A stretch of DNA of 64,000 bases. Origin: Zygnema cylindricum. Its lineage: Eukaryota; Streptophyta; Zygnematophyceae; Zygnematales; Zygnemataceae. Below, one piece after another: positions 20,107-30,891 of this stretch (positions within the stretch are counted from its first letter, which is position 1; each line of letters begins with the position of its first letter). Location of the stretch: NCBI GenBank assembly GCA_037447655.1, contig JBBHKE010002594.1, positions 1 to 64,000 of the forward strand, read 5' to 3'. The translations under genes and the position numbers were made by a program. The notes beneath the pieces were generated by a model. That model saw only the letters and a list, made by a program, of their open reading frames with translations. It made no database searches and was not told where the DNA came from.

Positions 20107-21048
20107 TCCTCTCAGAAGGAGGATGGGGAGCTCATTCTTGATGAGAATCTGGAGGAGAAAGAGATCCCTCGAATATAGAAGTGTGCCCATAGAGCCATTT
20201 GAGAAGCTCCATACGACTAATAGGATTATCAACTCAGGTGCATCCATGTATATAAGTCGTGATAAAGAACTCTTCACCAAGCTAAGAAAGATCCCTACTG
20301 TAGAGATAGAGTATGGGGATGGGAGAGTATTTACTACAGATCTAGTGGGTTCTGTAAATCTGAAAGTCTTAGTAAAGGGTAAGACTTCTATACTCACCTT
20401 CTCAAATGTACTCTACATTCCTCAGCTGAGTAAAAAATCTTGTCTCTACTTCTGTATTAGATGATAAGGAATTTGATACCTTCACTAAAAACGGAGTCAT
20501 TACAGCTAAGTATGGGGATAAAGTATACTTCACAGCGAATAAGGGCAGCCAATGAATGTTTAGGCTTAACCAAAGTAATGAAAAGAAGAATGCTTTCTAT
20601 GTTGGTGTCTCAAACTCGATGATTTGGCATAAGCAATTAGGTCATGTGCACTTTAATGGCTGAGGGAAATGAAAAAAATTGGTGTAGTAGAAGACACCTG
20701 TTTGGGGGTAATGAAATGATGGATGATTGTAGTAGATGTGCCCAAGGTAAGACTCACATACTCTTTTTTCCCAAAATTGCCACATATAGAAGAGAGAAAG
20801 TACTATATCTGGTCCACACAAACATCGAGGGACCGGAAAAAATACCTTCAGTCGGAGGGAAGAGGTTTATGTTGACATTTACTTATGACTGATCTAGATA
20901 CTCTATAGTCTACTTCCTAAAAACAAAGTCTGAAACACCATATTATTTCCAATAATATAAAGCCTAGAGTGAGAAGTTGTACAGAACCCCCATTCAGAGA
21001 ATAAGGAGTGATAATGGGGGAGAATATACCTCTAACCAATTAAAGGAA
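20107..21048 (+). pseudogene. I2 pol, left part (protease, GAG-pre-integrase, integrase start)
   Basis: Protease: INSGASMYIS near 20229-20256 (canonical Asp-Ser-Gly, here Asn). Then VEIEYGDGRV, a decayed WHKQLGHVH near 20625, zinc motif CSRCAQGK near 20730, HTNIEGP near 20818 and SDNGGEYTS near 21008. Frameshifts occur near 20440 and 20650. The integrase core is interrupted by J2 at 21048/21049 and continues at 25118. Confidence 0.82.
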
Positions 21049-21439
21049 TGTTGTCCATAGCCTATTTCAGCCATGGATACTCACGGAAACACCCACAGAC
21101 TACCTCAAAAATACCTTGATATATCCAAAAATAACCGCAGCTTCGTCGCAGCTGCGTTGTCCTATTTAATTTACACTTGTCTCAAATAGATGCGCTATAC
21201 CGACGGCGCATATTTCAATGTTTCGTACATTTTAAATTAGATCGCTTTGCGATCTGCCGTCCATTTCTTATTGCATGTTCACGCATCTCAATAAGTCCCG
21301 TACTTCACTTTAGTTTTATCCGTACGTTCGTTCCCTTATCTGTGAATCCATTCAAACCTCCACATTAAAAATATACACACGAAATGTCGCAAGCGTACAA
21401 ATTGTCACGTACGCACGAAATTAACTTTTCAAAACAACA
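21049..21439 (-). repeat. J2 3' LTR with ~670-bp internal deletion
   Basis: 391 bp against 1,060 bp for the 5' LTR. The two align at both ends. The gap falls between ...CTCAAAAATA and ATACCT..., with ATA as possible microhomology. Confidence 0.8.
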
Positions 21440-22650
21440 CTCCCTCAAAAATTTAGTTTTGTGCTCTTGGAATAAAATATGCAGGGTGTCAAGTGTCAAA
21501 CGTCATCATTGTTCTCCTTGAGTTGCTATGCTACGTTGCTGCGTTGCGACGCGAACTTCTTCCGCTGATTCACCACTACTTCTGCTGCGTTGCTATAGTT
21601 TGACATCGCAACTGCCCTGTTCTGTCATCACAGTTACACTGCTCTCGGTAGTTGCGTATATCCCAATTTCTCCTCCTCTTCAGGATCCTCCAATCAAGTC
21701 CGTACCAAATCACATAAACTATCGTCAACCCAATACTCCCCTAATTTGCATACATCGTGTAGTGTATTTATGGCTACAGTAAAATCTATGTGTACAAAAC
21801 TAAGTCTTCAACAACAATACTCCCCCGAAGACTTGGTTTTGTGCACCTCTGAGATACCCTTTCTCATGCAACTAACTTTTTACTGTACATTTACTCTCGT
21901 TCCAATTGTCAACTGCTATTGTACTTCTCCCACTTCTATATTTTGACCTTTTCATTTCAAAAATCCTTGGTTCACTTAGCAGCTCTCGAATTGTCCTCGT
22001 GCATCAATTTCGCTATCCATCGTATCAACTATTAACTTGCCAACTATGAATTAGACTTTAGTTTAAAAATGGTTCCCTTGCGCAATTCGCGTTTCTTCAC
22101 TTCCTATGTTCAATTTTGTTTTTACCTATTTCTCCAACTCTTTTCCCTACCATGTGTCATTTTTTATTTTTTTTATTTGTCAGCCACTTGAAGCACCGCT
22201 TGTCTAACATTACTCGCCACCTTTACTAATCTTCTTTTGACTGCCGAACTACTACACAAAAAAAAATTCTAATCGCATTGTCATCACTTCTTCTGCATTG
22301 GTCCAAACTCTCTTCAAAAATCTTTCACCCTAAACACACCATTGTTTCCGCTGTCTCGATGTAATATTACATTTTGTAAGGAAAATGTATTTTCCTTGGG
22401 TGATTACATTATGCAATTTTCTATGCTTCTATGCTACGCTAGTCCGACATTGCTGCTTTGCTGATCACACACCGCAGCCCTAGCAGCTGCCCATCTGTGC
22501 TGATCATACACCGCAGCCATAGCAGCTGCTCCATTCTACCCTCAATTTTCCCCCTTTAAGTCCTCTATATAACTACTTTTCTCGATATATTAATTTGATC
22601 AATTTCTGCAAATGTTTTCTTCTACAATTGGTCTTTCGATACCTGTATCG
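21440..22650 (-). other. J2 internal non-coding region
   Basis: No pol domain was found in either strand. It begins with the PPT (- strand TTTTTGAGGGAG at 21451-21440). It contains TGCGTTGC-rich patches (21530-21630) and a 39-bp tandem pair (22460-22537). Confidence 0.6.
22460..22537 (+). repeat. Tandem pair of 39-bp repeats in J2
   Basis: Units 22460-22498 and 22499-22537 both start GCTGATCA and include ACCGCAGCC and TAGCAGCTGC, with only a few mismatches. Confidence 0.75.
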
Positions 22651-22651
22651 T

Positions 22652-24083
22652 GTCCTCTTACGATATTGAGTTCTCCTCATAGAATTTAAACTTTTGCCAA
22701 TCGTATGACATTTCCGCTCTCATGAAATTCCTTTCTTAGCCCCAATTTCTCAATAATTTCTATCGGTTCTTTACTGAGTTCATTAATTTTTAAATCCACA
22801 CTATTTTTCACTCCTAATGTTAATTCCCCATTTTGTGTGAATTTACTATTTTCTCTTTCATCATCTTCTCTTTGCCATTGTCTAAGGTCTGTTTTCAGTT
22901 CAGTGTTTTCTATATCTAAAGAATACTATTCAACCAATTTTACAGCTCTAACTTCTTTTTCTTCAAGAGTCATTTCTCCGTTTAAGTCATTTTCACATAT
23001 CAACCTATCACAAGAAAGAGTCACAAAAACCGAGTCTTTTTCACTCTCTTGTCTCTCCACACTATATTTGGTGTTAATAATTTTTCCAACATCTTCTATG
23101 TCTCATCTTCTTTTAGGTACCTTGTCCTTTAATAAGTTTGTGTCACTCACCAATCTGTCATAGGAAATATTGACAGTATCCGAATCCTTTTTTGTCACCT
23201 TTTTCTCCTCATTTCGAACAACATAGAAGGTAGGTAAGTAAAAAAAATTGTCAACAAAAGAGGTATGCCTTTTGTCATTGGTGGAGTCTTGTCTCTCACT
23301 AATGAAGCCACTTGATTCTCTTCTTGTTGAGGGTCGAACTAGGTTGTTGTCCCATCCATTTCTGAAATTTCCTAAAACACATGCATTTTTATAGGATGGA
23401 CATACCTTGAAGGTATGTCCTAAATCATTAGAGAAAAAACAATTCTTAGGTTGATCTCCAAACTCACTATTACTCTTTCTTTTCTGAAATTGAGACTTAG
23501 ATTGTTTCATATTTATTTCACTTGATAAGACCTTTCTACTAGCCTCTTCTAAAGTCAAGCTCCAATCCTTTTTATCAAATAAAACCAATCGATCTAATGC
23601 ATTTTTATATTCTTTAGGTAGGCTTCTCATTAACAAGATATCTTGTTGAGCATCTGTGAAGTTTCCTTCTGCCAAATCATATTCTACAAATAATACTTGT
23701 ATGTCAATACAGTGTTTCTCCATACTACCTCCTACATAGTTGTATTCAACTATTTTGGTAACACTTCTAAGCCAATGATACACAAAAGTCTTTGCATACG
23801 TACATTCTAAGTACTTCCATAATTCAGCTGCACTTTGAAAACTTAGGTATGACGTTACCATTTTCTCAGTCAAGGATTTCTTGATAACCCTTAGACACTC
23901 GTGATTTTTCTTTTTCCATCCATTTGATGTTTCGGCCAAAGTACTATCCACCATATCCGTTTGCTCCATTATCTCGAAGTAGCTCTCAAGCAGACACTTC
24001 TAGTAGTGACATTTAGATCCATGAAATATGCGTAGCCATGGGTGTGGGCCCATAACGTGTTGTCCATAGCCTATTTCAGCCAT
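22652..24083 (-). pseudogene. J2 gag with unusual C-terminal extension
   Basis: The start codon (24083-24081, M-A-E-I-G-Y-G-Q-H) is inside the LTR and the frame crosses the PBS as VMGPHP. After one stop near 24000 it is open from 23969 to 23103 (288 aa). Seen: SYLSFQSAAELWKYLE, YNYVGGSMEKHC and MRSLPKEYKNALDRL (UBN2-like Gag), and a damaged zinc knuckle C-F-F-S-N-D-L-G-H-T-F-K-V-C (Ser for the second Cys). After a TGA at 23103 the same frame stays open to about 22685 with one more stop, giving a charged extension with no recognised domain. A unit containing SYDRLVSDTNLL recurs there as SCDRLICENDLN. Confidence 0.78.
24044..24056 (-). other. J2 primer-binding site
   Basis: - strand GTTATGGGCCCAC, one base inside the LTR end (ACAACA-C). 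Same half-tRNA initiator Met type. Confidence 0.8.
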
Positions 24084-25117
24084 GGATACTTACGGAAATA
24101 CCCACAGACTACCTCAAAAATAGTTGTGTTTTAGACAACATAGATTACTCCACAAAAAATAAAATCATTTCAAGCTACACCAATGTGTAATATACCATAG
24201 ACACTGTAAATTCCTAAAGTAACAGCTAAATCCACCAAGGAATCTAAAAGATATAAGCTCCAGAGTTTCCCAAAAGGAGTTGATAGTTTCTCAAACTAAC
24301 CAGGTAGACTTCTCACAGAATTTTACTGAGATAACAGAACAGACTAAAACTACACACACATATTGTTTTAGATCATAAAATATTTTCAGAGAGTTTCACA
24401 GCAAAACGTCAACCAGAGTGATCACACGAACAGGTCAAATTTGCAGAAAAAGAGTCTGCCTTTTCTTTGATTTATTCAGCTGTGATAATCAAAATAATCT
24501 AAGTCCTACAAGTTATACTCAGAGATTTCACTACTGAATTTAAGGGGGCATACCAGCCGTACGTTATCTACAACCTACCTAAATTATTGTGAGTATACCC
24601 GAATAATTTGAAGTATGTCAGACTGACTAAATCTACACTGATAAACTAATTAGCAAAAGTACAAACCTCTGTTGTATAGAATTTTTACACCAACACCTCC
24701 GCAAAGTTAGTTTGTTTAGTCACTTGAGATCTTCTTATGAATCTTGTCAACGGACTTGATTCATATCAACCGCTGTTGCGTTGTCACATACCTGGGTTTA
24801 TCAAAAAATAATCGCAGCTTCGTCGCAGGTGCGTTGTCCTATTTAAAGTGCACTTGTCTCAAATAGATGCGTTATACCAGCGACGCATTTTTCAATGTTT
24901 CGTACATTTCAAATCGGATCGCTTCGCGATCCGCTGTCCATTTCTTATTGAGTATTCACGCCACTCAACAAGTCCCGTACTTCACTTTAGTTTTATCCAT
25001 ACTTTCCCTCACCTAATCTGTGAATCCATTTGAACCTCCACATTAACAATATACGCACGAAATGTCGCAAGCGTACAAAATGTCGATTACATGCAAAACT
25101 AACTTTTCAAAACAACA
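24058..25117 (-). repeat. J2 5' LTR
   Basis: 1,060 bp, TGTTGTTTTGAAAAG (25117) to GGACAACA (24058). Contains the Gag ATG at 24081-24083 and one TCGCAGGTGCGTTG unit near 24820. Confidence 0.85.
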
Positions 25118-27507
25118 TGGATTACTTTAGGGATGAGGGAGTCCAGCATCTGGAAACTGTAACAAAAAATCGAAAACAAAATGGGGTAGTTAAGAGGTTG
25201 AATTGGACTATACGAGATAGTGTACATTGTATGTTGGCCGACAAGAAGATAAAAAAAAGGTTTTGGGGAAAAACCATCAACTATGCTAACTACATTAAAA
25301 ATAGAGTCCTTACTACAGTAGTGAAAGGAATGACACCTTATGAGAGAGGGGTTGGAAGGAAACCAAATATTTCTTATCTGAAATTATTCCGTAGTCAAGT
25401 TTACAGTCTTGACACGGATAGGAAAAACTGGAAACTAGATACTAAAGGGAAACCAGGATATTTTATGGATATTATGAGGATGTGAAGGGATATAGAGTCG
25501 ATGACTCAGCTAAACAAAATATCATTTTGGTAAAGCTCCCAGTTGTCATGGATGAAAGGAAGTCATTTGATCCTTTCAAATACACCAAGAAGATAAGAAT
25601 CAGTTTTGAGTCCAAGAGTGAGGAGGACTCATATCTTCCCATAAGGGACATGAGTGAAAAGGTGACTGCAGATTTGAGGTGATCCAAGATGGGGGAGATA
25701 TACTAGAATCTCCCCATATCTCTATACACTACGAGGAGGCAAAGGAGGAAGAGCCGGAATCAGATTATTATTCCATAGATAGGAGAGTTGATGAGACAGT
25801 GAGGAGGAGCTTGAGACTTCCCTCCATTCCAACTTCGAACTTTGAGGGAGGACGAAGAAGCAAAAAAGGGCTATAAGAAAAACATGCCGCTCAAAAGGTA
25901 ACTAAGTTGTCTCACCTTGATGAGCCTCGGTCATACTCGGAGGTAATAGACAGTCTCGAGAAAGACTGATTAATTAAAGATATAAATGATGAGATGGTCT
26001 CCATTATAGAAGCGAATACTTGGCAACTAGTGGACTATCCTCCAGATAGAAAACCGATTGGGTGCAAATGGGTGTTTAAACTGAAAGTGAACCCTGATAA
26101 TGCCATTGAAAGATATAAGGCTCGGTTGGTAGCAAAGGGGTTCACCCAAAAATAGGGGATAGATTATGAGGGGACCTTTGCTCTTGTGTTTTGATTCCCA
26201 TCAGTAACGATTCCCTTCAGTATAGCGGCTACAAAAGACATGGAAATATACCAGATGGATAATAAGACCGCCTTCCTCAATGGAGAGCTAGAGGAAGAAA
26301 TCTTTATGCGGCAACCAGAGGGGTTTGTAGAGGAAAGAGAGGAGAGCAATGTCTGCGGACTCATAAAGTCTTTATATGGACTGAAGCAGGATCTTAGACA
26401 ATGGAATAAGAAACTAGATGCGTTTCTCACCCGTCACGATATATCCAGATCAGTCTGACCCCTCTATTTATATACTTAAGGATGAGAATGGTGTTATTTT
26501 CATTGGAATTTATGTGGATGATTTGTTGCTGTTAAGCAAGTCTATGAAAAACAAGAATAAGTTAAAGAAAGATCTTAGAAGCAGATTTGACAAAAAGGAT
26601 TTAGGGGAGTCAAGATACATTTTGGGAATTCAAATGGAAAGAAATAAGGGGAAAAAGATTATCAAACTTACTCAGAAAGAAGATATAGGAAATATGCTTG
26701 AGAAATTCCAGATGGAAAAGGCAAACACTTGTAGCACTCACATAAACTTGAAGAAAGTAAGTGATGGGAGTGTAGAAAGAGGAGTGATGATCTTTGATGA
26801 TCAGATGAGTCCAGAAGAGAGACAATTTATGAAGTCAATTCCTTACAAGGAGGTTGTAGGAAGCGTAATCTACTTTATGAACTTTAGTAGGCCGGACATA
26901 ACGGCAGGAGTTGGAGTCCTCAGTAGGATTCTTAATGATCCTAGTAAGAGAGATTGGGAGGCAGCCAAGAGAGTCATGAGATATCTGGTGGGAACTTGGG
27001 ATATATGGTTGCATTTGGGAGGGGAGCACGCAAACATCACCACTTCTAGTGATGCCACTTATGGGGATGCACTTATAAGAAGATGCACTTTTGGGTATGT
27101 GTTCTATGTGGGGGAAGATGCTTGCTGTTGGCGTTGCAAGCAACAAAAGGTGGTTGCTCAGTCCACTATGGAGGCTGAGTACATGGCGTTATGTTTCTGT
27201 TGTGAAAGGGTTGATCTGGGTCAAGTCTTTGTTGCAATAACGTGGGTATATGAAGGAGGGAGTGCACGAGGTTTTTTGTGATAATCAAGTTGCCATTACA
27301 ATTGCAGCACATCGAAAATATCATTTCAATGCTAAACATATAGGCATAAGATTAAGTTTTATGAGGGAAAAGGTTGAAAACAAAATTGTGAATCTTGTGT
27401 ATTGGGGTGATGGGGAAATGGTGGCTGATATGATGACCAAATCTGTGCCCTCTCCCAAGTTAAAAAATCGTAGAGAAAAGTGTGGACTAAAAGAAAAATT
27501 CAAGTAA
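25118..27507 (+). pseudogene. I2 pol, right part (integrase C-term, RT, RNase H)
   Basis: Integrase resumes at 25118 (YFRDEGVQHLETV, then NRKQNGVVKRLN) and includes FWGKTINYANYIKNRV and the YSLDTDRKNWKLD region. Linker 25482-25876. RT 26030-26760: CKWVFKLK, MDNKTAFLNGELEEEIFMRQPEGF, YGLKQ, YVDDLL near 26512. A frameshift near 26430 joins two open pieces. RNase H 26860-27507: RDWEAAKRVMRYLVG, STMEAEYMA, then a shift near 27250 to CDNQVAITIA, VADMMTKSVPSPKLK and the stop. RT and RNase H of this element are comparatively well kept. Confidence 0.88.
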
Positions 27508-27665
27508 GACTAGAAAATAAGGAGACTGTTAAAATCACTAGATTTAGGGGGTATTTTCTAGGTCTGAATAAATTAAAAGCAAAAGGAAAATCATTGATGG
27601 CCTGCCTCCACCTCCTCCCTCTAGACCCCATACTTGTTGTAGTCACTAAAGGAAAGTGAGGGAGG

Positions 27666-28003
27666 TGTTAAATTCTATGGGCTCCATTGCCACACAAAAT
27701 TCGCAAATCAAAAGAAGCTAATCTAGTTAGTGTCGACTCCAAATTTATATAAACCTAAATGATTGACCCCTTGACAATCAGAACCCCATTACAACTTCAC
27801 CCATGTAGAATAAGACTTTATGATATACCTATCATTATCTACTCTTGTCTCTTTAGAGAGCTTAGGTAGCCATGGCTCTAGCTCCATCTCCAGCCTTCAG
27901 TGACTATAACAAGTGTGGGGGCTTGGAGAAAGAGGTCAGAGGCAGACTGCCTCAACTGTTTTTCTATCCTAAAACAGTCCTAGAAAATACATAAATATCA
28001 ACA
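27666..28003 (-). mobile_element. K: short (~338 bp) solo LTR
   Basis: On the - strand it runs from TGTTGATATTTATG to GAATTTAACA. It ends with a Gag-start-like M-E-P-I-E-F (ATG about 27685), so it belongs to the same LTR superfamily but is only a third of the usual length and lacks the G-box/GTAC middle part. AGGTG occurs at 27663-27667 and 28004-28008 as target duplication, overlapping the terminal TG. Confidence 0.68.
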
Positions 28004-28080
28004 AGGTGGAGCCATGGCTGCCTCAGCTCTATAGGCAGGACTAAAGAGTGACATTAGTAACTCTTTAACAAAAAGGTAAA

Positions 28081-28152
28081 GTTTGGCAAGACTCGAACCT
28101 CCGACCGGTAGAGCGAGCCTGACGTCAGCTCTAACCGCTCTGTCGTAAGAGT
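28081..28152 (-). other. tRNA-like segment in I2 3' LTR (antisense)
   Basis: - strand A-box-like AGAGCGGTTAGAGC and B-box GGTTCGAGTC. Of all twelve segments it is the closest to a tRNA A-box/B-box pair. Confidence 0.6.
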
Positions 28153-28745
28153 TCATTAGACTACATAGGGTTTGGATGTTTTTTTAACATTATTTATGAA
28201 CATTAAGCCGATTAATAAAATTAAAAATAAAGTACATAGAGACTAGTAAGAATATGGTTTGAATAAAAGCCCACACAAAACAAATGTACTGGACATTTGT
28301 TTTAATGGCTAATACTAAAAGCTTGTTTGGATTCGACAGCACGCATCATCGACGAGATCCTTACATGGCCACTTTGGCGCTTTTCGCGTGTAACATGACT
28401 TGGCGCCACGTGGCAAGATAGTATTGGGAAGCGGGAATCTCGAGGAATTAGGACAAGTCTGAAGGAGAAAGACGTCTACTCCATGGCCTTGTCGTAAAGA
28501 AAGAACATCAGCCATTGTACCTTTCTGTATTGTAGAGTCTTCTAATTGGTTTGTATATCAGTAGATAGGGGTTGTGAGAGGGTTTTAGGACTTAAAGGAT
28601 TGAGGAGGTAGCCGCCTCTCTCCCAATGAGCATGTATAAATATTGACATCTTTGCCACTATAAAATTAATCGCCTTGTTGGGCGTTTTTTGTAATTCTTT
28701 TTTGATGTGGACTCAGGGGAGTCTAGACTGCACATGGGAGAAGTT

Positions 28746-29683
28746 TGTAATTCTGTGGCCTCTATTGGTCCACAGAATGTCCAGCGTATATGAAGCCTCT
28801 AGGATAGTAATTGCACTTTTGACTTTGGTAATGCATAAGTGCCGCCATGGCACGCAAAATTTCTGACCAATTGCACAACTATGTAGCATGGACTCCTTTG
28901 AGTCCACAACAAAAATTATCACTGAAATTGCTCACCTGAGCATTAAGTTATGGCCGGCCAAAGATGGCATATAAATACAGAAGCATTCCGGGAGAGAGAC
29001 GGATACCTTGATTTTTTCTAAGTCCTAAGCTCCCTGTCTAAACCTACTACTAGTGTACCCTAACCAATCAAATGACTGTAAGGTACAAAAAGGTATAGGT
29101 ACCGTTGTACTTCTTGTACGGCCATAGTACGGCATTGCCGCTCCGCTGACGCGTGTCAGTTCCTGAGTCGTAGTTGTTCCCCCGTAAATTCCGTTGTCCA
29201 ACCATATCAAGCCACGTGTCGTCTGCCGATATTGGCTCGCAAACCGCCAAAAGTCCACTCTAGAATTTTGGCTCCTCTGCGAGCCGTTGATCGCGAACGA
29301 CATTTTATTTCGTCCGTTGAATATTAAATGTCTTTTCGTATGGTATTGTTTTTGTGCGGTACTGTACGTTTCATGTTCATTTTGTTTCGTATGTATCGTT
29401 GCGTCATTATTTAAATATTAATCACACACAACGTATGTAACGCTTTACAATACCTATTGCATAAGGCCAACGGCTATGTTGTATGGCAATTATCTAGTAG
29501 GTCACAGTATCAATTCCTGTTTTCGGCAGGATATATTTTGTAGGGGCTTTGTCTTCTACCTGTCTCACTAACTCCATGAGACAGCCATGGCTGCCTTCCA
29601 GTACTTAGTGACTACGACAAGTATGAGAACTACAGAATAACCATAGACCAAAATGATAAAATATAAAATACCATTTTTCAACA
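28746..29683 (-). mobile_element. L: solo LTR, - strand, in I2 3' LTR
   Basis: 938 bp, TGTTGAAAAATGG (29683) to CAGAATTACA (28746). Flanks AAGTT (28741-28745) and AAGTC (29684-29688) are a 5-bp duplication with one mismatch. Contains a G-box (29214-29221), GTAC cores (29090-29150), a GCCATGGC dyad (about 29586) and a tRNA-like segment. The Gag start is decayed to ATA. Confidence 0.8.
29455..29526 (+). other. tRNA-like segment in L (antisense to LTR)
   Basis: + strand B-box-like region with ACAG...CTGT T-arm pairing around TATCAATTC. An A-box-like AAGGCCAACGG lies upstream. Confidence 0.45.
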
Positions 29684-29794
29684 AAGTCGGATTGTCTATT
29701 TGTTTGTTTGGGTTCTTAGTTGAAAGTGGGTTCGTAAAAAAAAAATTAAAGGCTTTCCTCGATTCTGTAATCCAATGAGGGATATAAAAGTACC

Positions 29795-29830
29795 GTCTTA
29801 AACTGAAGATTGACTAGAAAATAAGGGGAG
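29795..29830 (+). pseudogene. G1 pol C-terminus, stop and PPT
   Basis: GTCTT duplication, then Lys-Leu-Lys-Ile-Asp and TAG, then AAAATAAGGGGAG (PPT) abutting the G1 3' LTR. It closes the reading frame interrupted at 17026. Confidence 0.8.
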
Positions 29831-30891
29831 TGTAGAAATCAAAGGTTCTGTTAGTATTTTCTAGGTTTAAATTTTTAAAGATAAAATGCAGAAAAATAGC
29901 AGAGGCAGTTTGCCTCTAACTCCTCTCTTCAACTCCCACAGTTGTCGCATTCATTGAAGGTTGGAGAGGGAGCTAGAGCCATGGCTCCTTATGCTGTCCA
30001 GAGAGAAATGGGCAGTAGTTTGGTAGGTTTACCAAAAAGGAACTTGACAGACCCAGGAATTGATCATGGTACATCGTGTCCGTCAAAATTATCGGTAGTC
30101 GTTAGCTTTATTCTATAGTCTAGGACCAGTGCTTAGGTATATTGGGCTCGTTAAATATTTAAAAACGTACACGTAGATAAATTCATTTAACGGCATGAAT
30201 TCACTTCTAACATATAGACACAATTAGAGCATACGTAAGGCTTACGGTACTTCGTGAAACAAATACCGCGCATTTGTCTCGACAATGAAACAAATATCAA
30301 ACATTCATTATCGACGGATAGAGTTGAATGTTGGATTTGATCGAACGCCCACGATAAACGCCGAGATCAGGAAGTAGAGGTTTTGTCGGTTTTCCGTCAC
30401 CACCACGTCAAGTGACACATGGCACATCCTCATTCGCTTGCGGCATCTGTGGAGAACATGGGAGCAAATCCGAATATGGCAGGTGTCAACAGTTTGGCTA
30501 TGCCGTACGATGGCTGTAAAGAAAGTACTCCGACACCTGTACCTTTATGTACGACACAACATTCTGATTGGTGCCTTACATTATTAGTAGAGGTTTTAGA
30601 GAGGGATTTAGGACTTAGAAAAAATGGTAGGGTAGCCGCCTCTCTCCAAGAGTGCTTCTGTATAAAAGGTCAACTTTGATCCTCAATAACTTAGTGCTCA
30701 AAGGAGCAACTTCTAAGATTCTTTTGGCTATCAACTCAAGGGAGGCTTATCTTCATAAGGGTGAAGGTGGTCAGAGTTTTTGTCTGTTAGGGTGACAGTT
30801 ATTCTTGTTAAAAAACAAAGGGGTCAGGGCTAACCTAGGGGCATCGTGTGAGCTCCCCGTTCTAAAGACCTATGTAGGTCTCAAAATTGCA
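29831..30891 (+). repeat. G1 3' LTR
   Basis: 1,061 bp, TGTAGAAATC to AAATTGCA. GCCATGGC near 29980, antisense tRNA-like segment 30043-30127, GTAC cores near 30506-30580, TATAAAAGG near 30660. Stem-loop 2 CTTCAT/AAGG/GTGAAG is at 30751-30766. The Gag start is ATG followed at once by TAG (30872-30877). Confidence 0.82.
30043..30127 (-). other. tRNA-like segment in G1 LTR (antisense)
   Basis: - strand CCATG/ATCAATT/CCTGG T-arm-like hairpin (4 of 5 pairs) and A-box-like AGACTATAGAATAAAGC. Confidence 0.45.

Larger units (their letters stand above)
21049..25117 (-). mobile_element. J2: gag-only LTR retrotransposon, non-autonomous
   Basis: 4,069 bp on the - strand: 5' LTR 24058-25117, PBS 24044-24056, a Gag-type ORF from 24083 leftwards, a long non-coding stretch, PPT (21440-21451), and 3' LTR 21049-21439 with an internal deletion. 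I see no protease, integrase, RT or RNase H motif anywhere inside. That is the layout of plant TR-GAG elements, which depend on another element for enzymes. Flanks AGGAA and TGGAT fit an eroded AGGAT duplication. Removing it rejoins the I2 integrase. Confidence 0.82.
17027..29794 (+). mobile_element. I2: copia element, hosts four nested insertions
   Basis: 12,768 bp including inserts: J1 solo LTR (17713-18787), J2 (21049-25117), K solo LTR (27666-28003) and L solo LTR (28746-29683). Own parts: 5' LTR 17027-19093 (about 987 bp net), PBS 19094-19108, gag 19074-20106, pol 20107-21048 plus 25118-27507, 3' LTR 27527-29794. The LTR starts are partly eroded (TCTGG for TGTTA on the left) and the right LTR ends TACC for TACA. 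It is inserted in the RNase H C-terminus of G1. Confidence 0.85.
27527..29794 (+). repeat. I2 3' LTR (split by K and L)
   Basis: Pieces 27527-27667, 28004-28745 and 29684-29794. It starts TGTTAAAATCAC after a degenerate PPT (AAGGAGAC) and ends GTACC. It has GCCATGGC near 28012, the tRNA-like segment 28081-28152, a G-box near 28396-28403, and stem-loop 1 GGACTC/AGGG/GAGTC near 28709-28723. Confidence 0.8.

Noticed and set aside
22837-23163. + strand ORF of 108 codons
   Set aside because: Antisense shadow of the J2 gag extension; no motif.
23103-23969. Host gene of 288 codons on the - strand
   Set aside because: UBN2-like Gag motifs, a zinc-knuckle remnant, and position after an LTR and PBS make it J2 gag.
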